Positions 1-12,098 of a stretch of 64,000 nt of DNA are shown piece by piece. The DNA comes from Eunapius fragilis (taxonomy: Eukaryota > Porifera > Demospongiae > Spongillida > Spongillidae), in contig OY811973.1 of NCBI GenBank assembly GCA_963681505.1, forward strand, positions 10,326,559 through 10,390,558, written 5' to 3'. Under the pieces are notes generated by a model. That model had not been told where the DNA came from. It was given only the letters and a program-made list of their open reading frames with translations, and made no database searches. The number at the start of each line of letters is the position of its first letter. Positions within the stretch are counted from its first letter, which is position 1. Position numbers and translations under genes: made by a program.

Positions 1-5
1 GGCAC

Positions 6-482
6 CTATACAGGATTATTTTGTAACACACTATCTAACAGGTGTCTTGAAAGGACATTGGGCGGGACAGCAGAGCTCGAACATTTGCCCTCACCAGGGA
101 CTCCCGTACAAACTGGAGGTAGCCTATTGTAGCGTGTAGCAAGACGAGAAGCCAATCGTGCCAGGTGCTGCCTAGCTTCTGTATCCCAACACCCATAACT
201 CTCCACAGCTAGTGGGAAACACTTCCACCCAAGCTCAGAACATTTCTCATCATTGGCGTTATGCTTCCGCTGTTCAGCTGCCAAAGCTGCTGACCCTGCC
301 GTCACACTCCCTTCAGTAAAGGTACTTGGATTAAGCGGCGATGTGATGGTAATGTCAAATGCAGCTGGCTTGCCTAACATCCAGTCAGGGACCAGAACAT
401 CAGCAGGTCGTGTACGACATTGGTCATGTCCAAGACCACTCCCTGCTTCAACACTGGCACCAATGCAGGCTCGCGTCTGCAA
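6..482 (-). pseudogene. Retroelement C-terminal endonuclease-like fragment
   Basis: The minus-strand frame encodes about 158 residues. The order is RPADVLVPDW, then FDITITSPLNP, an Ala/Glu/Lys helix (LAAEQRKHNAND), then LGWKCFPLAVESYGCW and a final helix. This resembles the PD-(D/E)xK-like domain that follows the reverse transcriptase in some invertebrate non-LTR-like proteins: Asp in PADV and FDIT, Glu and Lys in the helix. No RT motif precedes it, and the frame has only a non-ATG start, so it is a 5'-truncated remnant. A related fragment lies at 46405-46790 on the plus strand. The family assignment comes from memory of conserved phrases, not a search. Confidence 0.5.
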
Positions 483-1001
483 GTCTCCGTATTAATATTT
501 ACATTTTCGATCAATTTTTCCAAATTTTCTTCAATTCCCTTATTTATAATTTTTGACCAAATTTATTCAATTTTGGCATCATGCATCATTGATTTTTCCG
601 TCGCGCGTTCGATTTCCTATTGTGTAGAATAATTGGATAATTGCATACTCGTGGATAAAAGTGGTCGTATAGAAGATCTGTCACATTAATTAATTAAATT
701 AGACACTTCAATATTTTTTTCAAATTGGTATTTGCTAAACAAATTTGATATCATTAGAAAGAGGAAAATTTGTCTTACAAAACAATATATTTGGATCAAA
801 TTTACATTGTTAATGTCAATAGTTGTAGCGCCTCAAACATCAATCTTTGCGCGGTAGATAATGTACGCAGAATGATTGGAGCGGTAAAAAAAAATTGTGA
901 CGGTTGTGCTTATCTTGCTTGTAGCCCACGTAACAGTGCGAATTATTGAACCACAATCGTTTGGCACATAAAAAGGACACACAAAAATGAATAAAATACG
1001 T

Positions 1002-1767
1002 CTACAAACCGATTTCATCTATGTACAAATCACCGGTTATGAAATCTTCCAAAAACGCAAAAATTGTCATTGTAACGTCATCTCCTTCCTCAGATTCGCC
1101 AGGCTTCCAATATGTAGCAGTACGTAATTTTAGCAACGTTGAACTTTGATAAAAGTTTTACAGAGATTGTATGACCTTCATATAGCACGTTTTGCTCATC
1201 CACAAACCACATGTGTTCAAAGTAATGCCCACTTACACATAATGGGTCATGAAGTATATTTTTAATTATGTTTGCTTGATCATCATTTAACTCTTGGAAT
1301 TCAAGCATCAATTCTGTCTTGCCTTCTGATACATTGCGAAGTTTTTTCTCTAGTCTGTGTCGAAAACTGGCATCTTTTTTCTGATTTTTTTCTATAAGTC
1401 TTTTATCTAGCTGCTTTGTTATATTTTCTTCATGTTTCTACCAAGCAGTCCTCATTTTGTTTGCCTGTGGGATACTGAACTGTACCATTTTATCTTGTTC
1501 TTGCTTGGTCTTATTAGACAGCTAATTCTGGTCTTACCCTTTCCATCAAAAAATCCAATTTTGGCATATTGCCTGCATATTCAAATAACTTTTGGCAGCC
1601 AAAGATGCCACCATTTCGACACATTCCATTATATTTTTATTTGTTATCTTCATATACATGTAAATCACCAGTCCTTTCCTTATAATCTGTGCTCTTAAAC
1701 AATTATTCTCATCTAAATCATATCTGAAATTATCTACAAACTTTTTTAAATCTGAAAGAGTCTTCAT
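1002..1767 (-). pseudogene. Unassigned transposon-like gene, family Z copy 1 (decayed)
   Basis: Read on the minus strand from an ATG at 1767, the sequence gives MKTLSDLKKF, then IIRKGLVIYMY and, after stops and frame changes, a basic coiled-coil-like stretch (about 1440-1290). It ends in a C-terminal module (about 1270-1002) with HMWFVDE, LYEGHT, KITY and YWKPGESEEGDD and finishes FITGDLYIDEIGL before a stop. The same ordered landmarks recur at 46278-48912, where the end reads ITYWTIDESEEEG and YLNGDLVFVED. The two copies therefore descend from one protein. A frame shift is needed near 1110, and the central part is shorter than in copy 2. The pattern W...LY.G...I.YW...GDL recalls a Tudor/SH3-like end seen in some animal transposon proteins; that identity is an inference. 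Confidence 0.5.
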
Positions 1768-2630
1768 TATTCTAGCGGAAATAAGGTAACCAAATATCAT
1801 AGCTCACACAATAAATAAGTAAATTGTATAGTGGGTACTGTTTGGCGTGGGCACGAGGCCTTTAGAAAATAAGGCTGGGAACTACACTAGCTTAGTTATA
1901 TTTTATGCCAAGACAGATTATCATAGGATGTGTTGATATCCACTCTGCTTCTCCGTGCCTCTCTTATAATAAGGTGTGCTATATATAGGAATACTTTTAG
2001 ATTGATCAATATGAAACCAAAAATACACTAGTCTTACTTGGCATGACTGTTTCTACTACATTGGGCAGATGAGTACCTTGTAAGAGGAATACAAAAGAAA
2101 CCCAAAATACTACTTCAATGGCGCGAACTGTCTTCCGATTTGTCACTATGCAATAGCTAAATTGAAATTTTCGGTCACAATTTTGGTCGTATAATACGGT
2201 CACCACTTTTACGTACGATATTGAAGTACCTAATAAAAAAAAAAGCGACCGTATATTCTCTGACTGAAATTCTGTCCTGTGCATGAAGCTAATTAATCAT
2301 GCACCCAAGTGACCGGCAGACGAGAATAATAAATCATAGGAATATTCAAGCCATTATTCTCATAAATTAAAGAGGAACTGTCGCGGAAAAAAAATTTACT
2401 CTTATAGAAGTTATTTTGTTCTGAAACAAAATGTAACGTAGCTGAATTTTTGTTAATTTCAAGTTATAATGAAGTAGTTACTATTGGTCTGAAATTCACT
2501 ATTGGTCAAAAGTATTCCCCCAATTGAGCAAAAAATTAACAATTACTTTCCTGATATATATAATTCCTTTATGATTTCATGGTTAGAAAATTAAACGTAA
2601 TTTAAATATTAAGCATAAAAATGAATGGAG
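1768..2630. other. AT-rich stretch without recognised features
   Basis: No splice-compatible coding pattern, RNA gene or repeat boundary is visible. A 92-codon open frame on the minus strand (2006-2284) has no recognisable motif and unremarkable composition, so it is not called. Confidence 0.5.
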
Positions 2631-2698
2631 CAAGTAATAAAAACTGTCTCTGCGAGAAAATTGGTGGTATATAGGAATGAAAAGCTAGAGTGCAAAGC
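2631..2698 (+). mobile_element. Truncated hairpin MITE (5' arm only)
   Basis: It begins CAAGTAATAAAAACTGTCTC, followed by TGCGAGAAAATTGG and GGTATATAGGAAT. This matches the outer arms of the complete hairpin elements at 34601-34889 and 39374-39613. The complementary arm is absent, so this is a one-sided remnant. Confidence 0.55.
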
Positions 2699-4244
2699 AT
2701 TCTCAGCTGAGCTGAAAATGGCTTTTGACATCAACATGTAGTGAAAACATATATATCAAGAATGAATGTGAACAGTACACATATAATAAACATGTGGCAT
2801 GCAACATGGTGTTCAGGCATGCTCCAGTGGACACATGAGGCCAACAGTTGAACAGTTGGTAGAGGTTGTCAGGCATCAAACCTAATTTAATATAATAGCT
2901 CATCTTTAGAAGATTGCCCCTCGTCCAGTTCCTTTAGCCTAGTCCACCTTTGGCAAGCTTGAACAACCTGCTGATGCCAATAGAACCGACGTTTGCACTG
3001 TGACTACTGCTGCTACATGTGTAATGAGCAGCAGTAGTGGCCTTAGTAGTTCATGGATGGATAAGCCCTCGTGAATTGCATGCTGTGCCGTGATCTTTCG
3101 AAGCAAAAAAGAAAAGAGGGTACTCTGAAAAAGAAGGGCCTTTTGTCAAAAGATTTGAAAATGCATTTTGAGTACAACTACAGCATCATTTATTAGCAAC
3201 CATGTACACAGCCATTGAAGGTAAAGTGTGCATGAATAATTCATACCGTTTAAAATATTACCTCAGTGGTACCTAACATCCAGACTCTGTGCACATCTAT
3301 ATCCCAGTGTGGGGCACAAGAGAAACTCACCGATCCTGCGAGGAAGCTAGTCGAGTTGTTAAGAACTGCATTCTCCTTGCATGGAAAATGTCACGATGAA
3401 TGTGATCGAAACTTCATTGATGCGGCGCAAGCACATGCACTGACTAGACCAGGTATAGGTTTACAATGTTCAAGTGAACATGTAGGGCTCACTATAAGTA
3501 CGCAAAATATATGCAGTAAACTCGGCCCCAGACCCTAGTACGTCACTACGGGATGTTTTTTTTTTAAGCAGGCATGAATTTCTTTAGGGCCACGTAGAGC
3601 GCGCGTACGTGTGAGTTGTCTATTCGTTTGCTTCTGCTATAAATGACAGAAAGCTAGCTTTGAAGCCCGCTCGACCCAGACCTTAATTGCCACTATAATC
3701 ATAGCTTAACGAGAATGCCACTTCGTGACAAAACTGCCGTCCAAACGATAAAACGTACTCGTGCGACATCCAGGGGAGCGTCCACGACTTTGCCACTCCT
3801 AGTGTGTGGGTTATCTGCGCTGAAACGTACTATGGTCTGGGGCCGAGACTAACAACCATATTGTCTTTGGCCTGGCCTCCTGTGAAAACAAAGGGCGGAG
3901 TCAGGCTCAATCATGCCAAGCATTTGCTCCTATCAAAGACCGCGTGCAGAGAACCTGATGTGCATACGGTAGCTGCTTCCCCCCTCCAGCTAAGAGAGTA
4001 AAGAGCACTATAGCTATGTAATTCAGTTCAAGCTCAATCTCCTTACTGACGCTCGGTGACTGAGGTGGAACATGCCAGAACTACCACGTCACGGTAAAGT
4101 TAGTTGTACGTATACTGTCGTTTACTGGTACGTACAATTTAACGGAAAGGAATTAGGAAATCCACCAGTGTTTTTAGTGGGGGAAATGTTTGCATGTGAT
4201 TCCATCGTTGATATGTATATAGCGCAGGGGATGAATTCACATTA
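2699..4244. other. Mostly non-coding; one possible exon at 3267-3452
   Basis: The stretch 3267-3452 is flanked by CCTCAG and GTATAG and is open for 62 codons (VPNIQTLCTS ... HALTRP), which fits an internal exon. No neighbouring exon or family could be recognised. The rest holds nothing identifiable. Confidence 0.25.
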
Positions 4245-4357
4245 TGGAAGCTACTTATTTAATGTATGCATGGTTTGCAACTCCGCTGTGCAATATTTAT
4301 AGCCAGGGCAGCAGTGCCGACTAAGATCCATTTACTTTTTATTATTTACAAAATAAT

Positions 4358-6441
4358 ATGTGGAAGGTACTTATCCTAACGCTTGGGCTGGCCGCTTCGT
4401 CCCGAGGTAAGCCCAGAAGCCATGCATGGATTAATTAAGTGCTGCATGCTGTTCTAACTCCATCTCTGCTCAGGCCAGTCCTGTACTTCGGGCAGTACCA
4501 GAGTGGTTCCGTTCGCCAACCTCTCATCTTCTTACGCCGGCATCGTGGAGGTGTGTCTGAACGGGACGTGGGGTACCGTATGCGCCGACAGTCCCAACAC
4601 CCTATGGAGCGAGAAGAACGCCCAGGTGTTCTGTAAAAGTCTGGGCTACAGCGGAGCGCTCAACTCTGTGGACCAGAGCACGTAAGAGTCGAGGAACATG
4701 AACAATCTTTGGCAGTAAATGGCAATAGATAACGGCACCATGCTGTCCATGCAATACACCCTCTGCCTCAAATTTTCGTACACGCATCGATGAAAGACAG
4801 CCTCGTCGATCGCATACATAGATCAGAGACATGAGTTGGTGCATACATCATGCTCATGCGGAAATGTGTATAGCAGTTGAAAATTAGTTCTTAATATAAT
4901 TTCGATCGATGAGTACTGAGAAAACGCGACATACCACTCGCGACATACCACTCACGCACAACAGCATTCAGGACCACACATCTATACCATGAGACTGCTA
5001 GCAAAAAAGGAATACTAATTCCGTGGTAGCGTGCCATATTTTCAATACTGTATGAGTAATACATCCTCTTCCTCAGGATAGACCCTATCTTCCTTCCCAC
5101 CACACCCATCAACTACAAGTCTGTACGCTGTAATGGAACAGAGACATCCCTCAGTCAGTGTTCCCACTCTGAGAACATCACTGGCTGTACCCATGCCTAT
5201 GATGCTGCTGTGGTCTGCAGACAGAGTTAGTCCTCTACATGTGTGTGTATGTGTGTTTATCTACCCTCTTATCTCCTTTTCACCTTTCCCTTCCCATATA
5301 AGGTGTCTCTGATAAAGACATTCGTCTTGTAGGCTCCACTGCCAATGGACAGGGAGCAGTTGAGATATATCACAAGCCTTCATTTCAATGGCTCCGTGTA
5401 TGTCCTACAGGATTGTCCAGTTATGCTACAGTAGTCTGCCAACAGCTTGGGTACCTGACAGGTGTGTCATCCACATACAGGTACATTAAGAGCAGAGCAC
5501 CATTACAATGAAAGCATACATCAGTTCATAACTTAATGTCATGCATCTTTGGTAAACTTCGTTTCAAGCCTTTCAAGTAGTGGAGGCCTTCTGAAGACAT
5601 CCTTGACATGTGCAACGTCAAAGTGTTCTGCATCTGGAGTTTATGGTACATGTCCTGGTGCTGCATCAAACTCATATGCGGGTGTAAACTGTTACTCCCC
5701 TGGTAAGTCAGCCTCTAGTATGTCAGCCCATATAGGTTTATGCAGAGGCTTCAATTCACTTCCCATTTGACCTCTCTCACCTACTGCAAATGAAGCTGTT
5801 TCCATACGCCTCTCTGGTGGCAGCAGGACCAGTGTTGGGAGGGTGGAGGTGCTGTACAATGGAGTGTGGGGGACTGTATGCGGGTTGACCTTACTAGAGG
5901 CACAGGCAGTGTGTCACCTCCTTGGATACACTATCAGCTCCGATATCAGCATCACGCCCTTGGATACTAGGTTAGATCGCTTCTTGCATCCTGCAGTACC
6001 GTAAATTGATATTCTAATTTTTTGATACTCAGTGGCACCGATGGAGTGAGCCTGCACCCCATATGGATAAGTAAACTCGACTGCAGTGCTGTAAATACTT
6101 CATCAATCAGAAACATCACCCAGTGTGCATACTCTAAGCCCATTGGATATGGACAGTACTGCACCCACAATAACGATGTCATGGTGGACTGCCAAAGTAG
6201 GCACAATTCTGTGCACTGTATCCTGAACATATGTGCATGGACGTAGCCTATACATACAATCCACTGCACGGTGTATGATGCCTGACTCAGCATTATGCTC
6301 TCCTCTTCTCTTGCAGCCTCTGCAGGCTCCTCTAGCCTGAGTGGTAAAGAAATAGCTGGAATAGTTTTGGGAGTGATTTTTTCTGTGCTTGGATGTGTGG
6401 TTGCGGTTGTGTTTGCTTTCTGTAGAATTGTTTTAAGTTGA
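4358..6441 (+). CDS. SRCR-domain type I membrane protein, paralog 1
   Basis: Eight exons join in frame: 4358-4406, 4474-4681, 5077-5225, 5303-5480, 5569-5702, 5796-5970, 6033-6196 and 6317-6441, 393 aa in total. Exon 1 encodes a signal peptide (MWKVLILTLGLAASSRG). Exon pairs 2-3, 4-5 and 6-7 each build one SRCR domain: VEVCLNGTWGTVC with VFCKSLGYSG then LSQCSH and AVVC; VEIYH with VVCQQLGY; VEVLYNGVWGTVC with AVCHLLGY then CAYSKPIGYGQYC. Exon 8 gives a Ser/Gly linker and one TM helix (IAGIVLGVIFSVLGCVV), ending CRIVLS. The cytoplasmic tail is only a few residues. SRCR domains bind protein or carbohydrate ligands extracellularly; the ligand is unknown here. The exon 6 acceptor lies 9 nt inside the position used in paralog 3, because the upstream CAG is lost. 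Confidence 0.88.
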
Positions 6442-6887
6442 GGCTGATCGAAGTGGGTTACCTTGCATTTAATTTAAGTCTTCTCGCCATATTGTATTTA
6501 TTTTACATGTGATATTAAATTTACACACATATGACCTTGACTATTTATCATAGTGTCAGACAGAACGGTGCTGCAGTGCATGCCATAGAATGCTCTAGCA
6601 GTCCAAAGGTCAGTCATGTTTGTGGCACCCCCTTCCAACAAGAGACGGTACTCACATTAGTCATTTATAGGTGTAGAAACAGCAGAGGTGGGGGTGGAAG
6701 GGGGCGGCTCAAAGTCATATTATTCATCGATTTCACCCGTACATTGTGATAGATGATACCATGTAGGGTGAAATTCAATGAATAAAATGACTTTGAGCTC
6801 CCCCTATTAAGACTGTTCCTACGCCTATGCAGCAGTCATTCCAGTTAGGTCCTCATCTGGCACTCCCATCCGGAAGTATTTTAGGGG

Positions 6888-7091
6888 TCACCATAATAGG
6901 CAGGATCTTTGAAGTGGTTGTACTGGGTCAGGTGGCACATGCAGGGACCCTTTTCTCAATGACTGGAGGATCAGGTTCAGGAGGTATACCTCATCCCCAA
7001 CAGTATGTTCTGGTGTTGCTGATGCTTGATCAAACATCCCTGCTATGGGTGCCAACTTCCCGGCTATGTGTGTCAACCTCTGAGTTGACAT
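6888..7091 (-). pseudogene. Gypsy-type retroelement fragment in duplication unit 1
   Basis: The minus-strand frame reads LAPIAGMFDQASATPEHT then VGDEVYLLNLILQSLRKGS. It closely matches 16914-17129, where the same words sit at the 3' end of a larger decayed Gypsy-type pol. This is the portion of that element carried along by the segmental duplication. Confidence 0.5.
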
Positions 7092-7299
7092 TCTTTAAAC
7101 TCCAAATCTTCCGTGTCCAGCATTGGTGCTGGCTTCAGGCAGTTAAAGTGGACTGTTTGTTCCCAGTGACCATTAGAACAATGCAAAATTTTGTAGACTG
7201 CTGGGCTGAATCCTTCTACCAGTCGAAACTGCCCTTCTCATGGCTTATGCAATTTACGAGAGCATCCACTTTCAACTACACTAGCTGGTATATGCATAA

Positions 7300-7779
7300 A
7301 TACAACGATCGAAAAACAAGAATGATTGTAGTACAAACGTGTACGTTATTAATACATGCAATGCCACAGTTAATTATCACTACGTGTAGTGCCCAGACAG
7401 TACACATTTGATTACGTCATGTATACTGCTAGTACTTTGTATAAAGAGCGAAGTATGACCTATCCAAGTCGTGTCAGTGCAGTAAGTTTAACTATACGTG
7501 ATTTACTTACACAACCAACGATATATGTCATGTAGCCTCGAGACTTTTTGACCACAGAAGCAAGAATGCCAAAGAATTCTGAAGCCATTAGTGTGATTTT
7601 AGTGTTCCTATCCCGAGTTATGCGTGGTCAAGAACAAGAACAAGAACAAGAACACGTGGGACTTGTACCCAGTTTTGAAAATAGTCTACAACCACGTGGT
7701 TTTGTGACATCAAACAAACACGAAACTGCTTGTTGGTAGCAATTCATGCATGCAGTGATGTATATTCAGGGGTCTGGTC
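7300..7779. other. Non-coding, with a short hexanucleotide repeat
   Basis: Four CAAGAA units occur at about 7629-7655. Nothing else is recognised. Confidence 0.4.
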
Positions 7780-7968
7780 CCAGCAATAAGTTTTTGGGCA
7801 AGGTTCTTGCCAAGAAGAGCAAGATCTTGGCAGGAGACCTAGATCTTGCCAGGAGGCTGAGATCTTGCTATATCTTGGGTAAGATCTTGGCCAGAACTTT
7901 GGCCGGCATAATCTTGCCACCATGGGCAAGATCTTGGGCAGGAATCTTGTCCAAGAACTTTTTGCTGG
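7780..7968. mobile_element. Small inverted-repeat element with AAGATCTTGG repeats
   Basis: The ends are inverted: CCAGCAATAAGTTTTTGGGC at the left, and the right end reads CCAGCAAAAAGTTCTTGGAC on the complement. The interior is a run of near-palindromic AAGATCTTGG / CAAGATCTTGGCC words. Element length is about 189 bp. No convincing target duplication is visible. It lies 14 bp upstream of the LTR retrotransposon. Confidence 0.5.
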
Positions 7969-7982
7969 TGTGTGCATGTGTG

Positions 7983-8134
7983 TGTAGTATAATACGATGT
8001 AACCAGGAATCATGTGCGTGTGACGTGATTTTGGGAGCTAGTTCGTGTGTGCATGGTTGTAAGTTGATTACGAATATATCCTGAGCAATCGACAGTCCAG
8101 TCTGTAGCTGGTGTGCGAACCCTATAACATTACA
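7983..8134 (+). repeat. 5' LTR
   Basis: It matches 12099-12248 along its length, with TG...CA termini, and is 152 bp, short for this class. It is immediately followed by the primer binding site. Confidence 0.9.
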
Positions 8135-8150
8135 TGGTGTCAGGAGTGCC
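8135..8150 (+). promoter_or_regulatory. Primer binding site (tRNA-Leu type)
   Basis: TGGTGTCAGGAGTGCC starts directly after the LTR. Its complement ends in TCCTGACACCA, like the 3' end of tRNA-Leu. Confidence 0.7.
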
Positions 8151-8159
8151 ATTTCCAGA

Positions 8160-9043
8160 ATGGAACACTTAAAACCACCAGCGGAGATGGACTTCACCTC
8201 GTCAGGTGACATTTCAGTTGCTGAAAGGTGGCGCCAGTTTAGACAAGCCATGGAACTGTATCTGAAACTCAGTTATGCGGGCAAATCGCAAAAGGAAAAA
8301 TGCGCGGTATTTCTCGATGTCATTGGAAGTAGCGGCCGTGACATATACAATGCAATGAGACTGGCAGACGACGAAAAAGACAAAATCGACGCTTTATTCC
8401 AAAAGTTTGAAAACTACAGTAAACCCAAATGTAGCATTACCGTGGAACGTTACAACTGAGATCACAGACGAAGGACGAGAGAGTAGACCAGTTTGTCACC
8501 GCCCTTCGACTCATTGTTTGAGACTGCCAATTTAAGGAGCTGGAAGATGAATTGATACGTGACAGAATTGTATGTGGCACGAACTCGAGCAAAGTAAAGG
8601 AAAGGCTTCTACGTGAACACGACTTAACGCTCGCCAAAGCCATTAGCATCAGTCGCACGGAGGAAGAATCGAAGAAGCAGATGAGCTACATGAGTGAAGA
8701 CGTTGCTGAACCGGTTGTACACGCTTTGAAGCATGACCAGCAAGAAAGGGCTCCAACCGCAACAACAGGAGGTAACCGCTATTGTCACAACTGTGGTTTC
8801 CAGCACCAAAGGGGTACATGTCCAGCTTATGGCAAACGATGCATGAACTCTAGCAAGTATAACCACTTTGCTAAGCAGTGCAGGTCAAAGAAAGCAGCAG
8901 CAGAAAAGGGGGAGGAAAGTGTTGTGAACATTGAATCTGAGCACCATCTTATAAATGCAATCAAGGCCGACACAGAGATGACTGGCAGTGAATTTATATG
9001 TAAACCTGCAGCTTCAAGGTACTCCTGTCAAATTGAAGATTGA
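8160..9043 (+). pseudogene. gag: gag of the Gypsy-type element (frameshifted)
   Basis: ATG at 8160 opens a 99-codon frame (MEHLKPPAEMDF ... WRQFRQAMELYL). After a stop and frame change near 8459, gag continues through ELIRDRIVCGTN to a zinc-knuckle region at about 8780-8890 (CHNCGFQHQRGTC, then CMNSSKYNHFAKQC). The second knuckle has Ser where a Cys is expected, so metal binding there is probably lost. The frame ends at 9043, overlapping the protease frame. Confidence 0.8.
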
Positions 9044-10630
9044 CACTGGCTCTCAGGCAAATATACTAACGCAAGAAGTGTTTCAGAACCTGAAAAGGAA
9101 ACCCAAACTGACACAAACGCCCACCAAACTGACTAGTTACACTGGTAACGCACTTCCAATCAAAGGTCAATGCAAACTTACCTGTGAAGGGAAAGACCTA
9201 GAATTCTTTGTGGTGAGAACAAGTCAATGCCCAATACTATGTTTCAAGGCGTCTCAGGAGCTGGGACTCATCAAGGTTGTACTGAATATCAACAAAGCTA
9301 ACAGCTTAGTTAAACAGTTCAAAGATGTTTTTGAAGGCTTAGGATGTCTCAAAACACCATACTGTATCAGGGTTGATCTGGTAGTCCGTCCAACCATATG
9401 TCCACCTAGAAATCAACCGGTAGCCCTGAAATCCGGAATCAAGGAGGAACTAGACAGAATGGAGCAGATGAAGGTTATCAAAAAAGTGGAAGAACCAACA
9501 GATTGGATCAATGCAATGGTTATTGTAAAAAAACCACATACAAAGAAACTAAGGATTTGTTTGGACCCAAGACCTAACAACAAGGTGATTCTTCGAGAGC
9601 ATATCAACTGCCTACCCTAGAAGATATATCAACACGTCTCACAGGTGCCAAAGTGTTTTCTAAACTGGATGCCAATCATGGGTATTGGTAAGTGCCACTT
9701 GATGAAGAAAGCCAGTTATAAACCACTTTCAACAGTCCTTTTGGTCGCTACTGCTACACAAGAATGCCCTTAGAATTAAGTCAGCTCAAGAGATCTTCCA
9801 AAAGCAAATGCATCAGAACTTTGGAGATCTAGCACGTGTAGAAACTGATATTGATGACATACTAGTGTGGGGAACAAACGAAGAGGATCATCTCCAACGT
9901 CTAAAGGAAGTCTTGCAACGATGCAGAGAAATCAACCTTAAACTGAACATGGAAAAATGCCAATTTGCTATGCCTCAGGTCACCTACCTGGGACACATAA
10001 TAAACGCTTAAGGGATTGCACCAGATAAAGAAAGGGTTCGAGCAGTTTGCGAGATGCCTCCACCCGAGGACAAGAAAGGAGTTGAGCGACTGCTGGGCAT
10101 ACCGAACTATGTGGCGAAATTCATACCGGACCTGTCGACCCTAACTCATCCTATTAGAGAGCTACTGAAAAGGACACTCAATTAATGAGAACAGAAAGAA
10201 GCTTTCAGAAAGGTCACAGAGAGACTATCGGCTGCACCAGTACTGACTGGCATTTTATGATGTTCACAAACCATCTGTCATCAGCTGTGATGCTTCGACT
10301 GGGTGCTGTTTTACTCCAAGATCACAAACCAGTGGCATATGCATCTCGTTCAATGACATGTGCAGAGACCAGATATGCACAAATTGAGAAAGAACTACTC
10401 GCTGTGTTATTCTTCCTTGAAAAGTTTCACCAGTACATTTATGGCACACATGTAGATATTGAATCAGACCACAAACCACTTGAGATAATAACGTGAAAGC
10501 AGCTGTGCCAAGCACCACCAAGACATCAACGCATGCTAATACGACTCCAGCGATATGACTACACACTTCGATACACGCCTGGAAGGGACATGGTTATAGC
10601 AGACACCCTATCAAGAGCATACACCTAGTG
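8988..10630 (+). pseudogene. pol: pol: protease, reverse transcriptase, RNase H (broken)
   Basis: The aspartic protease motif is IDTGSQANIL at about 9040. RT follows from about 9400, with LDRMEQMKVIKKVEE and LRICLDPRPNN, then FSKLDANHGYW after a stop near 9620. The catalytic pair is in ETDIDDILVWG near 9853, and VTYLGHIINA follows. RNase H spans about 10290-10494 (LGAVLLQDHKPVAYASR, EKELLAVLFF, SDHKPLE). Several stops and frame changes interrupt it (near 9620, 9700-9790, 10010, 10183 and 10494), so no polyprotein can be made. Confidence 0.85.
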
Positions 10631-10647
10631 ATGATCTGGAGGAAGAA

Positions 10648-11780
10648 TTGAACTGTGCAGTACACATGGTGCTTGAGAAAAGCTCTGCTATTGACAAAGG
10701 ACTACAGAATGTCAGAAAGAACACAGAAACAGATCACTCACTTCAGAGGTTGCAAAGTTTCATCAGAACAGATGGCCTGACAACAGAGGTGATCTACCAG
10801 AAGATATTCGTGCTTACTGGAATTATCGAGAAGAACTATCTGAAGCTGATGGAATCATCCTAAAAGGAGAACAAATAGTGATACCTGTCAACATGTGGAA
10901 GGACATCCTCAGTCAAATACACTGTGGTCACATGGGCGTTGTCAAATGCTTACAGCGAGCAAAAGATGCTGTATATTGGCCAGGCATCTCCAAAGACATT
11001 AGTGACATGATCTTAAAGTGTGAAACTTGTATCAACATGCGTAACTCCAATGCGAAGGAACCAATGACACGGGGATCAACCCCAAACAGACCATGGGATT
11101 TTCTAGCCACTGACTTATTCCACTCGAATAATCAGGACTATGTGCTAATAGTGGACTACTACTCTCGCTATGTGGAATTCAGCAGATTGGAGGACCTGAG
11201 CAGCAAGTCGGTGATAAACCACACTAGGTCAATACTGGCAAGGCACAGCATTCCCACACAGATAATAAGTGATAACGGTCCACAATATACTTCAGAGGAG
11301 TATCGAAGATTTGTGAAAGGTTGGGGAATCTCTCACACAACTACAAGTCCACACTATCCACGAGCAAATGGAATGGCTGAAAAGTTTGTCCAACTAGTGA
11401 AAAGACTCCTCAATAAAGCAAAACAGGACAATCAGGATCCATATATGAGTATACTCATCCACCAAAACACAAACATTGACAATCTAGCTTCACCTGCTCA
11501 AATGATTACGAGCAAACCTACCAGTCTTACCCAAATTGTTGAATCCCCAAACTGTTGACCCTGGGAAAGTGAGCTTCAGACAAAGACAACGGCAAACCAC
11601 ATAGAAGTGGTACCATGACAGAGGATCAAGGCCACTACCTGTTTTGGAAGAGAGAGAAAGTGAGGATGCAAGTGCAAGGAAGGTGGATACCTGCAACAGT
11701 AGATAGTTAGACAGACATGTCTCAGTCTTACATTGTAGAAACTGCAAGTGGAAAGAAGTACAGATGAAAAAGACATCGCA
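10648..11780 (+). pseudogene. pol: pol: integrase region of the Gypsy-type element
   Basis: The main frame, 10878-11558, holds the HHCC-type zinc region (HCGHMG ... CETCINMR) and the DDE core: DLFHSNNQDYVL, IISDNGPQYTSEEY and ANGMAEKFVQ. Remnants of the C-terminal domain continue to about 11780. The core residues look intact, but the frame is separated from the upstream pol by stops. Confidence 0.85.
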
Positions 11781-12086
11781 TGATGAAATGCCAAGGAAGA
11801 TGAATTCTCTTTGGATGACCATCTCCCTTCTGAAAATCCTGAACAGGTAGAAGAGAGAAATAGAAATGATGGTGAGCCTGATATGGGGATTGATCCACCA
11901 CAACTAGAAACAGAACAGGAAGAATTTGAACAGGATGATGACCCCGAATCAGCAGAAACAAACACTGCAGACACTCCTGAAATCAGTTTACACAGGATGA
12001 GATGGCACTACAACCACAAGCAATACGCAACACACGAGGCAGAGTGATCAGACCACCTGCAAGATTCAAAGACTTTGTGAAGAACT
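11781..12086 (+). other. Acidic tail-coding remnant before the 3' LTR
   Basis: An open frame at 11811-12047 is rich in Glu, Asp and Pro (EEFEQDDDPESAETN, then MRWHYNHKQY). It sits where the end of pol is expected. No chromodomain is visible. Confidence 0.5.
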
Positions 12087-12098
12087 GAAAGGGGAAAT
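12087..12098 (+). promoter_or_regulatory. Polypurine tract
   Basis: GAAAGGGGAAAT directly precedes the TG that starts the 3' LTR, as expected for plus-strand priming. Confidence 0.75.

Larger units (their letters stand above)
4245..7299 (+). repeat. Segmental duplication, unit 1 (partner 14285-17316)
   Basis: The block from the promoter-proximal sequence (CATGGTTTGCAACTCCGCTG) through the SRCR gene to a downstream piece ending AGCTGGTATATGCATAAAT is repeated 10 kb further on with the same gene order, exon positions and much of the intron sequence. The right breakpoint is sharp near 7299 and 17316. The 3' part contains a small minus-strand fragment (6888-7091) of Gypsy-type retroelement sequence, also present in unit 2. 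That fragment therefore predates the duplication. Confidence 0.75.

Noticed and set aside
2006-2284. 92-codon minus-strand frame
   Set aside because: No recognisable domain, low-complexity codon use and no splice partners.
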